Source: Mycoplasma phocoeninasale (lineage in GTDB: Bacteria > Bacillota_I > Bacilli_A > Mycoplasmatales > Metamycoplasmataceae). From it: DNA of 64,000 nt. Shown one piece after another: positions 1 through 10,985 of the stretch (the first letter of the stretch is position 1; each line of letters starts with the position of its first letter). The position numbers and the translations under genes were made by a program. Under the pieces are notes generated by a model. The model was not told the DNA's origin, did not search any database, and saw only the letters and a list, made by a program, of their open reading frames with translations. The stretch is from assembly GCF_012934885.1 (NCBI RefSeq), contig NZ_CP051480.1, positions 1 to 64,000 on the forward strand. The letters are read 5' to 3'.

Positions 1-804
1 TTCGCAAAAGCAAGTAACATTAAAAAAATTGGACACGCCGGAACTTTAGATCCCTTAGCTGAGGGTTTATTAATTGTCGCAACAGATGAAGATACCAAGG
101 CACTTCATTTGCTATCAACTAGCAGCAAAGAGTATATAGTGGCCGCATCACTTAACAAAAGATCAGCTAGTTACGATGAAGGCGAAGAAGTTAATGATGT
201 AGAAAATCCAAGAATAATAACTAAAGAAGAGCTACTAGAAGCACTTAAAAAAATCAAAAAAACTAAAAAGCAAATTCCACCAGCTTTCTCTGCTAAAAAA
301 ATTAACGGTGTCCGAAGTTACCATTTAGCAAGAAACAATAAACAAGTTAACCTCTCTGCTTGTGATATTGAAATTTTTAAACTCGAACTGTTAGCATTTA
401 ATGCAAAAAATCAAACATTTAGAATTAAAACTAAAGTGTCAAAGGGGACATATATTCGTAGTTTAATTCATGACATTGGATTACTTTTAAAAACCGATGC
501 AGTTGTCAATTTTCTACAAAGAGTCGCAATTGATGAAATAAAATTAGGAAATGAAGATTATGCAAAAATTGATGATTTAGATAATCTTTTTAATATGAAA
601 ATTATCAATGTATCAGCTAATCAATTGCCATTTATTTATAAAAATTTTAAGATTATCAAAAATGATGAATATTTTCATAATGAAAAAAATATTTTTGCAT
701 TCAATAATCTAATTATTGGATGAGGATATAAAAAAATGGATAATTTCTACTTCGAAAAGATATTTTTGAATCGAATAGAAAAATTAATTAAGGAGATTAA
801 ATAA
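1..804 (+). CDS. truB: tRNA pseudouridine(55) synthase TruB (5' end outside window)
   Basis: TruB converts U55 in the T-loop of elongator tRNAs to pseudouridine. The visible part opens with the family motif GHAGTLDPLAEG, which holds the catalytic Asp, and later shows the substrate-loop pattern KGTYIRSLIHDIG. About 267 residues are visible and only the N-terminal stretch is missing. The reading frame passes a TGA at 721 (Trp in code 4) and ends at TAA 802-804, so the gene is longer than a standard-code reading suggests. It lies one base before the HAD phosphatase start, so the two are probably cotranscribed. In many Firmicutes truB neighbours ribF, and ribF is indeed close by here but on the opposite strand. 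Confidence 0.95.
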
Positions 805-805
805 T

Positions 806-1609
806 ATGACGAAATATAAAATGATAGTTTTTGACATAGATGGTACTTTGCTACCATTTGGAGTTGATGAACTTACTCCGAGAATGAAAGAAATGTTTGA
901 AAAATTAAAACAAAAGAAATTTATCAACGTTTTATGTTCTGGTCGAGATATTTTTACAGTAGGACAACAAATCAATAACCCATATGTTGATTATTTTGTT
1001 GGTGCTAATGGAACATTTATCCTGGATTTAAAAACTGGTGAATATATCTTTGAAAAGACTATTGAATATGAAGATTTCGTGAAATTTAGAAAATATGCCG
1101 AAGATAATAATTTACCATTTTCATTTGTAGGTAATAAATGAGGATATTACAATGACTTATTTAATATCGACCATTGATTCTACCGCCCTTACAAAGATAA
1201 ATTTATTTCAGAAAAAGAATTTGAAAAGCAAAATGATAAAAATTACTTGATTACAATAAGTTCTAAAACTCCACATGAATTAGCTATTAAATTAACAAAG
1301 TTCTTCGAGGAAAATAATATGGATTTATGAATTTTGGCTGAATGAGCGGGAGGGGTTTTCATTTCAGCTAAAGGCATAACCAAAGCTACAGGACTAAAAA
1401 TTTTAGGTGACTTACTGGGGGTTAGTTTAGATCAAATGGTTGCCTTTGGGGATTCAGAAAACGATATTGAAATGTTAGAAGAAGTAGGACTTGGCATTGC
1501 CATGGGAAATGGCGAAGATATAACGAAAGATGCTGCAAAGGAAATTTGCTTACCCGTTACTGAAGATGGCCCTTATTTCAAATTAAGAGAAAAAGGTTTT
1601 TTCGACTAG
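806..1609 (+). CDS. Cof-type HAD-IIB family phosphatase
   Basis: This is a haloacid-dehalogenase-like hydrolase of the Cof/YidA type, a family that dephosphorylates sugar phosphates and nucleotides in the cytosol; the substrate cannot be told from sequence. The 267-residue protein has motif I at the N terminus (VFDIDGTLLP, nucleophile Asp near residue 10) and motif IV (GDSENDIEML) near residue 212. The cap domain lies between them, as in subclass IIB. Several in-frame TGA codons, the first at 1139, are read as Trp. The ATG follows an AAGGAG ribosome site at 789-794. It starts one base after the truB stop and is followed by a hairpin terminator. Confidence 0.9.
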
Positions 1610-1622
1610 AAAGACAAAAATA

Positions 1623-1654
1623 AAAAAGCCTGAATTTAAGGGCTTTTTATTTTG
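1623..1654. terminator. Rho-independent terminator between HAD gene and ribF
   Basis: AAAAAGCC at 1623-1630 pairs with GGCTTTTT at 1641-1648 around a short loop, with flanking A and T runs. The adjacent genes converge, so it can act on both strands. Confidence 0.75.
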
Positions 1655-1659
1655 TTAAT

Positions 1660-2523
1660 TTACAGATTTTCGATAAATCATCTCTGAGCAATTTCTAGAT
1701 CAGACTTTGAAAATTTACTTTCCTTACTATCATCAACATAGCGGATTCGATGAATAAACTCAATATATATTTCTTCATATTTTGAGGGAATAATTTCCAA
1801 ATCATATAAGTAAAGAATATTATTTAATTTATTTTCTTCGGATTCAAACTTTTTATTAATCAATGTTAAGCCATGATATTCAATATTACTTATGACAACA
1901 TTGACAATATAGACACCATCTTTTAGGGGAATTAAATTCTCAGGATATTTATAGTGAAATTTTTCCATGGTAGTAATAAAAGCATAATTTTCAATTAGTA
2001 AAGCATTCATTCCTTCAATGTTTCCATCCCTAATAAATTCTTTAATTAAAGTTGATGATATTTTACTTTTGTTAACCTTTTTTTCATCAGCGACATAAAC
2101 TTCAAATTCTTTTTTTAGATCATTAATTGTGCCTTTTTTCATAAAACCAAACCGAAAATCTTGACCACAAACAATTTTCTTAACCCCGTTTTCTTTTAGG
2201 CTTTGAATAAAAATTTTATAGTCTAAATTCAAAAGATTTTTGTCCATATTAACAATAAAAACACTATCAAATCCTAAAGCATCAAAGGTATATAGTCTCG
2301 TTTTTGGTTGAAAGGCTTTTTCAGTAGCAATTTCGCCTTTATTAATTGGACTTTGAAACATCATTGCTGCCAATTCAAAATGTTCATCGGCATTTTTTAA
2401 GTTTCTAGCAATTTTGAATAATTCATTATGTCCTAAATGCAACGTTTCAAACGAGCCTAAACAAATTATAAGATCCTTATTAAGGTTTAAATTTGACTTT
2501 ATATCTCAACTGTAAATTTTCAT
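1660..2523 (-). CDS. ribF: Bifunctional riboflavin kinase / FAD synthetase
   Basis: RibF phosphorylates riboflavin to FMN and adenylylates FMN to FAD. The 287-residue protein has the nucleotidyltransferase signature GSFETLHLGHNELF near residues 23-36, in place of the usual GxFDGxHxGH, then CGQDFRFG and the ISSTLIKEFI segment. The C-terminal 120 residues correspond to the riboflavin kinase barrel but are divergent. The start is ATG at 2523, upstream of an in-frame TGA (Trp) in the codon after MKIYS. The frame also reads through TGA at 1680-1678 and ends at TAA 1662-1660. It is a single gene reading opposite to its neighbours. Substrate-site changes in the kinase domain cannot be judged by eye. 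Confidence 0.88.
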
Positions 2524-2627
2524 ATTTTACTAATTATAGTTAATTTTTAAAAAATCGGCGGCAGTTTGAAATATATATTTAAAAATAAATGCCAGTATGT
2601 TTTTTTAGATGTTATTTTCAATTTTGT

Positions 2628-2633
2628 TATAAT
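2628..2633 (+). promoter_or_regulatory. -10 box for prfA, implying a leaderless mRNA
   Basis: TATAAT at 2628-2633 lies nine bases before the prfA ATG at 2643, so transcription would begin at or within a base or two of the start codon. No Shine-Dalgarno sequence precedes the ATG. No convincing -35 box is seen. Confidence 0.55.
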
Positions 2634-2642
2634 AATTTTACT

Positions 2643-3722
2643 ATGGAAAAAACAATGTATGAATCACTACTGTCAATTGCAAAACAATATGAAAATTTAT
2701 CAGAAAAGCTAAATGAACCCGAAATTTACAATGACATAAAACAATATACCAAATTAAGTAAAGAAAAAGCTAATCTCGAAGATATTTATACTCATTTTAA
2801 AGAATATCAAAATATCGAAGATCTACATAAGCTAACAAAAGAAATTCTATCCTCTGAAAAGGATGTGGAATTGCTAGAACTGGCAAAAAATGACATTGAT
2901 AAACAAATTAGTAAACTAAGCGAATTAGAAGATAAGATTAAAGAATTACTTCTACCACAAGACGAAAATGATAATCGTAATGTCATTATGGAAATAAGAG
3001 GCGCTGCCGGTGGCGATGAAGCTAATATTTTTTCTGGAAACTTATTTAGAATGTATCAAAAATATTGTGAAGAAAAAAATTTCAAACTAAAAGTAATCGA
3101 TTCAACTTTTGGTGATGCCGGTGGTTTTTCACAAATTGTTTTTAATGTTAAGGGCGAAAAAGTTTTTTCTCAACTAAAATTTGAACGTGGTGTACACCGT
3201 GTGCAAAGAGTACCACAAACTGAGACTCAAGGTCGTGTTCATACTTCAACTGCTACAGTCACAGTTCTTCCTGAAATTGAAGATGATGTTAAAATCGATA
3301 TCAAACCTGAAGATATTGAAATTGATGTTTTTAGAAGCTCTGGTGCTGGCGGACAATCAGTTAATACAACTGATTCAGCTGTCAGAATCACTCACAAACC
3401 AAGTGGTATTGTTGTTACTTCGCAAGACGAAAGAAGTCAAATTCAAAACCGTGAAACAGCACTAAAAGTGCTAAAATCAAGACTTTATGAAATCGAAATT
3501 AACAAGCGTGAAGCCGAAGAGAGTGGGCTAAGAAAATTATCGGGTACAGGTGACCGTAGTGAAAAGATTAGAACTTATAATTATCCTCAAGATAGAGTTA
3601 CTGATCATAGAATCGGTTTTTCAACCTCTCTAAAAACCATTATGGATGGCGATCTAGGAAAAATCATTGAAGCACTAATTGCTGATGAAAAGGCTAAAAA
3701 AATTAAAGAAGCAGGTTTGTAG
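2643..3722 (+). CDS. prfA: Peptide chain release factor 1
   Basis: RF1 recognises UAA and UAG on the ribosome and triggers peptidyl-tRNA hydrolysis. The 359-residue protein has normal family length, with the GGQ catalytic motif in [10 protein letters not shown] (Gly236-Gln238) and the preceding [17 protein letters not shown] segment. In code-4 organisms RF1 is the only release factor expected, because UGA is a sense codon. An earlier in-frame ATG at 2589 is rejected because a TATAAT box lies between it and 2643. The stop TAG overlaps the GTG start of prmC by one base, so the release factor and the enzyme that methylates its GGQ glutamine are translationally coupled. Confidence 0.97.
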   Translation: MEKTMYESLLSIAKQYENLSEKLNEPEIYNDIKQYTKLSKEKANLEDIYTHFKEYQNIEDLHKLTKEILSSEKDVELLELAKNDIDKQISKLSELEDKIKELLLPQDENDNRNVIMEIRGAAGGDEANIFSGNLFRMYQKYCEEKNFKLKVIDSTFGDAGGFSQIVFNVKGEKVFSQLKFERGVHRVQRVPQTETQGRVHTSTATVTVLPEIEDDVKIDIKPEDIEIDVFRSSGAGGQSVNTTDSAVRITHKPSGIVVTSQDERSQIQNRETALKVLKSRLYEIEINKREAEESGLRKLSGTGDRSEKIRTYNYPQDRVTDHRIGFSTSLKTIMDGDLGKIIEALIADEKAKKIKEAGL

Positions 3723-4435
3723 TGATTTCAGAAAAGGAATTACTACATGAAAAACTTCGCTATGGTTTGCCGCTAGTTATTTCAAAAAAAGAGAGAAAAC
3801 TCCTAAAAAAAGATATGCCATGTCAAAAAATTATTGGCTATCAAATTATGCAAAATGTTCACATTAATTTAAAATATAATGTTTTAATTCCACGCTATGA
3901 AACTGAGGAATTAATTTTATTTGCCTACAATTTTATTAATGAAAATAGCAAAATTCTTGATTTAGGATGTGGTTCAGGATTTATTGGAATTGCAATTGCA
4001 AAAAATAAAAAAAACAATAATGTAACAATGGTTGATATCAGCCGTCAGGCAATTAAACAGAGTAAATATAATGCTAAAATTAATGGTGTCAATCCTAAAA
4101 TTATTCGTTCTAATTGATTTAAAAAAGTCAATGACAGTTTTGATATCATTGTATCTAATCCCCCATATTTGGATAAGAAAAATCTATTTTCTAAATCTTT
4201 AAAATATGAGCCAAAGCGAGCTTTATATGCTAAAAATAGCGGGCTAAGAGAATATGATTTAATTTGTAAAAATGCTATTAAATATTTAAATCCTAATGGT
4301 GTTATAATTTTTGAAATCGATCCTTATGTGGCATTATGATTTAAAAATAATTTTCCAAATGTTGAAATAGTAAATGATATTAATAAAAAACCACGTATTG
4401 CTAAGCTAGAATATAATGATTTGTTAAATTATTAG
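3722..4435 (+). CDS. prmC: Release factor glutamine methyltransferase PrmC (HemK)
   Basis: PrmC transfers a methyl group from S-adenosylmethionine to the Gln of the GGQ motif in release factors. The 237-residue protein shows the SAM-binding loop ILDLGCGSGFIGIAIA near residues 79-94 and the substrate motif SNPPYLDKK near residue 143. It starts with GTG at 3722, overlapping the prfA stop by one base; this start is set by the coupling and by the lack of another initiator. In-frame TGA codons (first at 4115) are Trp. The protein is shorter at its N terminus than E. coli PrmC (277 residues), which is usual in mycoplasmas. Confidence 0.92.
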
Positions 4436-4458
4436 CACTCATAGTCTTTTTGTGCTAA
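4432..4458 (+). promoter_or_regulatory. CIRCE operator (HrcA binding site) before dnaJ
   Basis: TTAGCACTC at 4432-4440, a 9-base spacer, then TTGTGCTAA at 4450-4458. This matches the CIRCE consensus TTAGCACTC-N9-GAGTGCTAA with two mismatches in the right half. It overlaps the prmC stop codon and ends 12 bases before the dnaJ ATG, so bound HrcA repressor would cover the promoter. Confidence 0.9.
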
Positions 4459-4470
4459 AATATATAAGTT

Positions 4471-5580
4471 ATGGAAAAAAATAAAAAAGATTATTATGAA
4501 GTATTAGGGATTTCACGAGATGCTAAGGATAGCGAAATCAAATCAGCATATCGAAAACTTGCAATGAAATACCACCCAGATAGAAACAAGGATCATGATG
4601 CTGAGGAAAAATTTAAGGAAGTAGCGGAAGCCTATGAGGTTCTTTCTAATCCTGAAAAAAGAAAACAATATGATCAATTGGGCCATTCGGCATTTGATCA
4701 AAATTCATTCCATTTTTCAGCGGAAGATATTTTTGGAAGTTTTTTTGGTTCATTTAAGAATGCTTTTAGTGGCTTTGAAGGTGCATCAGGATTTGAAGAC
4801 TTATTTAACTTTGGTGCAAGACATTCACGTAAACAAAGAGGAGAAGATTTACACCGAAAATATGTAATTGAATTTATTGACGCAATTAATGGTAAACGTG
4901 AATTAGTTGATTTAATAAAAACCTCAAAATGCTCAACATGTAATGGATCAGGAGCATACTCTTCAAGTGATATTGTAGAGTGTGATAAATGTCATGGGTC
5001 TGGACAAGTTAGAACGAATATGGGAATATTTTCGACACTTAGCACATGTAGCAAGTGTTCTGGAAATGGAAAGATAATAAACAAACCATGTCAAACTTGT
5101 AGTGGAACTGGATATCAAAGCGATGAGGTTTCTGAAACCATCGAAATACCAGCTGGAGTAAAAGATGGCGAAAGCATTGTTTTAAGAGGTTATGGTATGC
5201 CTTCACCAAATGGTGGAGAACCTGGAGATCTATTTATTTACATTAATGTCAAGAGGGATAAACATTTTGAGTTGATTAAAAATGATTTAATACTAAATGT
5301 TCCAATTTCAATAAAATCGATTATTTTAGAAGAAGAAATTCTTATTCCAACTCCATACGGGAAACAAAGAATCAAATTAAATAAAAACATGAGATTAGAT
5401 GGAATAATAACCTTACATAACTTTGGTTTTCCAATTAGAAATACTAATAAAAGAGGTAATTTAATTATCACAATTAAGCCTTATATTCCTGAATTTGATA
5501 AAAAAGATAAAGATAAAATTCGTGAAATTTTTGATAATTCAAAAGACAAAGAATACGAAAAGTGATTAGATAGTTTCTAA
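4471..5580 (+). CDS. dnaJ: Molecular chaperone DnaJ
   Basis: DnaJ (Hsp40) stimulates the DnaK ATPase and presents unfolded clients. The 369-residue protein has a J domain with the HPD motif in KYHPDRNKD (about residues 30-38), a Gly/Phe-rich linker (about 75-112), and four CxxCxGxG zinc repeats between residues 153 and 215 ([32 protein letters not shown]), followed by the C-terminal substrate domains. The frame passes a TGA at 5563 and ends at TAA 5578-5580. The ATG lies 12 bases after the CIRCE operator with no ribosome site, suggesting a leaderless, heat-shock-controlled transcript. dnaK is not in the window. Confidence 0.97.
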
Positions 5581-5660
5581 TTGCTTTTATTTTTTATTTT
5601 AATCTTAAAATACTATATTATCTTTATGTTATTATTATTAACGTTCAACAAGGAGGAATA

Positions 5661-7499
5661 ATGAATGAGAAAGTTATGATTGTTGAGTCGCCTAACAAAG
5701 TGAACACAATTCAAAAGTATGTTGGTAATGATATAAAAGTCATATCATCAGTGGGTCATATTTTAAAATTGGCAACCAAAGGGGTTGGAAATTTAGGAAT
5801 TGATTTTGAAAACTGAGAACCAAATATGGTTCCTGATCCCGCCAAAAAAAATATTATTTCCGAATTAAAAAAGGTTACAAAGGATGCAAAAGAAGTTTTT
5901 ATTGCCACTGACCCTGACCGTGAAGGTGAAGCAATTGCAAACAATCTAGTTTCTACTTTGAAATTAGAAAACAAATACAAAAGAATAAAATATAATGAAA
6001 TTACTGCCGAAGCAATCAAGATAGCACTAAATAATCCCCTACTAATTGATAGTAATTTAGTTAATGCCCAAAAAGCGAGAAGAATGCTTGATAGAATCAT
6101 TGGATTTAAATTATCGCAGTTAATGAAACAAAAAATAAAAAATGCGCCAACATCGCCATCAGCTGGTAGAGTACAATCAATTGCTCTAAAATTAGTATGC
6201 GATCGCGAAAGAGAAATTGAAGAATTTATACCAATTTTATATAGCAAAATTAACGCTATTATTGATGAAGATATTGAAGCTAATTTTTTCTATAAAAAAG
6301 ATTTAGATTTTAGTAATGATAATACATGAATTGAACCTAAAAAAGCGAAAGAAATTTTATCTAAATTAGATGAAAATAAATTCCTTTTGGTTAGTGATTA
6401 TAAAGTTTCGCAAAGACGTGAAGCAATGATCACACCTTTTAAACAATCAGTTTTGTATAAGGAGGCCAAGTATTCATCTTCAATTGTTCAAATAAGTGCG
6501 CAAAAGCTATTTGAAGCTGGGTTAATATCATACCCGAGAACAGACTCAACAAGATTGAGTGAAACATTTATTCAAAAAGCGAAAGAATATATTAAAGACA
6601 AATTCGGTTCTGAATATGTTGCCGAAGAAATTAAAGGTTTTAAAGGTGAACAGGATGCTCATGAGGCTATTAGACCAACTAATATTAAATTAACTCCAAC
6701 TGAAGCAACAACCCAATTTGGTCTTAGTGAAACTGATAGTTACATTTATAAAATAATCTATGAAAAAACCATTATGGCTTTAATGAATCCACCAAAAAGA
6801 AAAATTTATCAATATGAGTTAAAAAATGGTGAATACTTCTTTAAAATGTCATACACTGAAGTTATTTTCAATGGATATTATGCAATTACAGGATTTGAAA
6901 ATCCTAAACCTCTGCCAAAATATGAAATTGGTGATAAACTGGGGGTTGATGAATTTATTAAATTAGATAAGCAAACGACTCCACCACCAAGATACAGCGA
7001 AGGTTCATTGATCAAAACGTTAGATGATATTAAAGTTGGAAGACCATCAACATTTGCATCAACGATTAATCTAATTAAAAAACGACTATTTGTTGAAGTA
7101 CAAAATAGCGCTCTTCATCCGACTTCTTTTGGAAAAATTGTTTTAGATAAGCTAATTAATGGTTTCCCTAAAACAATCAATGAAGAATACACTGCTGAAG
7201 TTGAAGCTGATCTTGATATGATTTCAGAAGGCAAAGAGGACTATAAAATCTTAATGGAAGATTTTTGAAAAAAATTCAATAATCATCTATATGATGTTAG
7301 TCAAACTATTGAAATTACCGTATTGCCAAGCGAGTTCTTAAATGAAAAATGCCCATTATGTGGCAATAATCTGATTTACCGATACACAAAAATTAAGCGC
7401 AGCAAATTTATCGGTTGCACTAACTTCCCGTCATGCAACTATATAAGAAACATCGAAAAACCAAAACGATCAACATGAAAATGAGGTTCAAAAAAATAA
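5661..7499 (+). CDS. topA: DNA topoisomerase I
   Basis: Type IA topoisomerase that relaxes negative supercoils. The 612-residue protein begins with the Toprim domain (VMIVESPNKVNTIQKYVG) and the acidic motif ATDPDREGEAIA. The active-site Tyr lies in LISYPRTDSTRLS near residue 292. A single C-terminal Cys4 zinc ribbon follows (CPLCGNNLIY, then CTNFPSCNYI), fewer than the several ribbons of many bacterial enzymes but usual for mycoplasmas. The ATG at 5661 has a strong AAGGAGGA site at 5650-5657. Several TGA codons are read as Trp. It is a single-gene unit ending in a terminator. Confidence 0.96.
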
Positions 7500-7524
7500 C
7501 TAAGCACAAGTAGTTATTTTTTTA
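7495..7524 (+). terminator. Terminator after topA
   Basis: AATAACTA at 7495-7502 pairs with TAGTTATT at 7511-7518 around an 8-base loop and is followed by a T run. The stem includes the topA stop codon. Confidence 0.85.
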
Positions 7525-7600
7525 TTTTATAAATATTTTTTGCTTTGCAAAGGTACTTTTTCATTGTCTTGACAAAAAAATAATATAAAATTATTAGGAT

Positions 7601-8593
7601 ATGGAAATAGCTAAAAAAAGAAAGTCACTAATAGTATTTGGATCTATTCTAACGCCTATAGCAATAGCAGGATCAATTGGTGGTGCAATTTATTTTGTTA
7701 TTAGAAATACTAGGAGAATTCGTAAGGTTTACTGAAGCCCAGAAGATTTCTTGAAAAAAGCAAAAGCTGACTTACTACCAAATCAATTAGTTGAATCTTT
7801 CACTCCGAAAACTTTATATGACAATTTCAATTCACAGCGGAAAATTGCTAACATCGCTATTGAAGAATATGACAAGCTTCACCCTGAAATAAAAAACTAT
7901 ATTAAATCAAATTCAAATAAGCAAAGAAACTTAATGAGCAATGGGATTAATATTAAAAAGCTACTAAAAGATAGGCCGAAACCATTTGATGCTAATAAAT
8001 TTTTATCAGAAAAGTTAAAAAATAATTTAAATTTTGATGATGTTAAGTTTTTGGACTTTAGATATAGTGACATTGAACTAACAGATAATCCCCAGGAGTT
8101 AAAAGTTCATTATGAAGTATTTCTAAATTATGAATTTGCGGCCGGAAATTTTGAAACATCAGCTCAAAAAGGAACACCTGATTCTAAATACTATTATGCT
8201 TCTTCAAAAGTTATCAAAATCATTAGCAAAAATGAAAAATGAGATCTGGGAACTATTTTTTATCAAAATCTAGAATTATTATCAAATGATTTTAAAAATG
8301 TAATTAATGAAAAACCTAAAGATCCGCAGTGATTTGATTCTGAAGAATTTCAAATGAAAATTTTTAAAATTTTTGAAGATGCGGCAATTAAATATGATTC
8401 ATTTCCTGATATTTATCCTAAAGAGGACTTTGACATTGTATCATCACTTGAAAAAGGAAGTAATAGTTACGTTAAATGAAATCCAGTTAAGGGTCTTAAT
8501 AGTTTAACAATTACATACAGATACATAAACAAGAAAAACAATGAAATAAAGTCAGAAATAAGAAAGAAAAACTTCGTAGTTTTAAATGCTTAG
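7601..8593 (+). CDS. Membrane-anchored protein of unknown function
   Basis: I do not recognise this 330-residue protein. It begins with a short basic segment (MEIAKKRK) and one hydrophobic segment at about residues 9-36, then a hydrophilic remainder rich in Lys, Asn, Asp and Phe. This looks like a signal-anchor with a large soluble domain, probably outside the cell because the positive residues come first. There is no Cys in the signal segment, so it is not a typical lipoprotein. The ATG at 7601 is preceded by a TTGACA box at 7569-7574 and TATAAA at 7584-7589. TGA codons (for example 7733 and 8240) are Trp. The next small gene starts three bases after its stop. Confidence 0.75.
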
Positions 8594-8596
8594 ATT

Positions 8597-8944
8597 ATGG
8601 AAAATAAAACGTGAAGAATTAAATCTGAAAAATCCAAAAAAAATTTTAAAAAATATAGAAAAATTATTAAGGAAATTGAAAATTATTTCCAAGTAGAAAA
8701 ATTAAATAATTCTGAAATATTTGATGATTCATACATCAAATATTTTGAAGATAGTAACCTAGACTTATCGGGTAATACAAATAATTCAAATAAATTAATT
8801 AAAAATTATGAAATAAATTCACAAATTTCGGCAATTAAAGCAATTAAAGCGAATTTGAGTAAAGAAATTGAAAAGTTGAATTTAGATTATAATGAAAACA
8901 AATTTAAAATAGATGATAAATTGAAAAAAATATTAGAAAAATAA
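8597..8944 (+). CDS. Small coiled-coil protein of unknown function
   Basis: A 115-residue, Lys/Asn/Ile-rich protein running from ATG 8597 to TAA 8942-8944. It contains TGA as its sixth codon (Trp), so standard-code gene callers miss it. Its second half (about residues 60-115) has the hydrophobic spacing and charge pattern of a coiled coil. No signal peptide or membrane segment is seen, so it is probably cytosolic. It starts three bases after the membrane-anchored protein in the same frame, which suggests cotranscription and a shared role. It has no recognisable family and could be non-essential or partly eroded. Confidence 0.6.
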
Positions 8945-8996
8945 AATATAATGACTAGTTAATAAACTAGTTATAGTATGAAAAGAAAGGAGAAAA

Positions 8997-9671
8997 ATGC
9001 TTAAAAAAATAAATATTGCCATTGATGGCCCATCTGGCGTTGGTAAAACAATTATGTCAAAAAAACTAGCTGAGCATTTGGGATATAAATTTCTAAGTTC
9101 CGGAAGTTTTTATCGTATTGTTGCCTTTAATGCTTATAGACTAAAACTTAACATTAACGATGAAAAATCAATTAATGATTCCTGGGATATTCATGATATA
9201 AAAATTGATGAGCAAGATCGTATTTTTTTCAAAGGTGAGGATGTCACCTTTCTAATCCGCGAAGATCATATCTCGAGAATTGCTTCAACAATTGCTAAGT
9301 TTCAAAGTGTGAGAAATAAAGTAAATAGTTTCATTCAAATGTTTAGCGAGAAATCTAAGGGCATTATTGTTGATGGACGAGATGCGACTTATCGTATTTT
9401 GCCGAATGCTGAAGTCAAATTTTTTCTTTGAGCAACTCCTGAAAAAAGAGCAGAGAGGCGTGTAAAACAAGATAAAGAAATGGGAATTGAATCTAATTAT
9501 GATGATGTTTTAAATTCGATTAAAATACGTGACTTTAATGATACCAACCGTAAAATCGACCCCTTAAAGATCTCTGAAGGCAGTATTAAAATCGATACAA
9601 CGAATATGAGTATAGAAGAGAATTTTCAAGCAATGATGAATGAAATAAAGAAAAAGGTGGACAATGAATAA
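8997..9671 (+). CDS. cmk: Cytidylate kinase
   Basis: Cmk phosphorylates CMP and dCMP to the diphosphates using ATP. The 224-residue protein has the P-loop [17 protein letters not shown] at residues 8-24, the CMP-binding pattern [27 protein letters not shown], and the lid region in [13 protein letters not shown]. The usual LDTGAMYR is FLSSGSFYR here, with Ser in place of Thr and Phe in place of Met. The ATG follows an AAAGGAG site at 8986-8992. The frame crosses a TGA at 9429. The 3' end overlaps der by 8 bases, a cmk-der pairing common in mycoplasmas and Firmicutes. Confidence 0.95.
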
Positions 9672-10980
9672 AAATATCGTCGCCATTATTGGCAAACCAA
9701 ATGTTGGCAAGAGTACCCTTTTTAATAAAATCATTAATCAAAGAAAAGCAATTGTTTATGACACTCCCGGAGTAACTCGTGATAGAATATATTCCACCGC
9801 TAATTGAGCAGGAAAAGAGTTTACAATTGTCGATACTGGTGGAATTACTATTGAATCAGAGGATTTTAAAGAACAAATTAAAGTTCAAGCTCAAGTAGCA
9901 ATCGAAGAAGCTAATGTCATAATTTTTCTAATTGATGGAAGGGAGCCACTGACTTCAGAAGATTACTATGTCGCAACACTTTTAAGAAAAATTAACAAAC
10001 CAGTTTTATTAGTAAGCAATAAATTAGAAGGCCATAAAACTGTTTTTTATGACAACTCAGTATATTCACTAGGATTTGACAAAATTTTCCCTGTGAGTGC
10101 TATTCATGGAGATGGACTGGGAAATCTATTAGATGAGATTTTAGCACACCTCGACTATAAAGATGAAGGACAATCAACACACTTTAAATTAGCACTGCTA
10201 GGAAAAGCTAATGTTGGAAAAAGTACTCTACTAAATACGCTATCAAATGAAAATCGTTCAATTGTTAGTGAGATTGCCGGAACCACAAGGGATTCTGTGT
10301 CCACTTTAATAAATATTTCGGGTGAAGAATTTGAAATTATTGATACGGCTGGTATTAAAAGAAAAAGTAAACTGGAAGATAGCATTGAACACTATGCTTT
10401 AATGCGAGCAACTCAGTCAATTGAAAATGCAGATTTATGTCTACTCTTACTTGATTCAGAAGATGAAGTTAGTCACTTTCACCAAAATATTATTGGCATT
10501 GCTTATGAATTAAAGAAACCACTTATTGTCATTGTTAACAAGTGAGATTTGATTGAAAAAGATACGAACACAATGGACCTTTACAAAAAAAATCTAAAGA
10601 AAAAACTGAAATTTGTTGAGTGAGCCCCAATTGTTTTTATCTCTGCTAAAAATAAAACTCGAATCAATAAGCTAAAAGAAACTATTCTTCAAGTCAAGGA
10701 AAATATTTCTAAAAAAATCAATACAAATCAGCTAAATAGTGTTATTATGAATGCACAGATTATTCGACCAGCATCTTCAATCAACGGGAAACGTTTGTCA
10801 ATCACGTTTTCAAAACAAGTTGAGGCAAAGATCCCCACATTCGTACTGTTCGTTAACAATAAGAACTTAGCGCACTTCACTTATTTGCGATACATTGAAA
10901 ATCAAATAAGAGAAAATTATGATTTTTCCGGGACACCAATTGAATTAATCCTGAGAAATAAAAACAAAAAGGACAATTAA
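9664..10980 (+). CDS. der: Ribosome biogenesis GTPase Der (EngA)
   Basis: Der is an essential tandem GTPase for 50S subunit maturation. The 438-residue protein carries two G domains: the first has [11 protein letters not shown] near residue 10 and DTGG, the second [12 protein letters not shown] near residue 181 and DTAG, followed by the KH-like C-terminal domain. The second NKxD motif reads NKWD thanks to a TGA codon at 10543. The first NKxD position reads SNKLEG, so Asp is replaced by Glu, a substitution to note. The start ATG at 9664 overlaps the cmk stop by 8 bases; gpsA begins five bases after its stop. Confidence 0.95.
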
Positions 10981-10985
10981 GAGAT

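Noticed and set aside
2589-2642. Upstream in-frame ATG giving an 18-residue longer RF1
   Set aside because: A TATAAT promoter box lies between it and the conserved start, and the extra residues are not part of the family.
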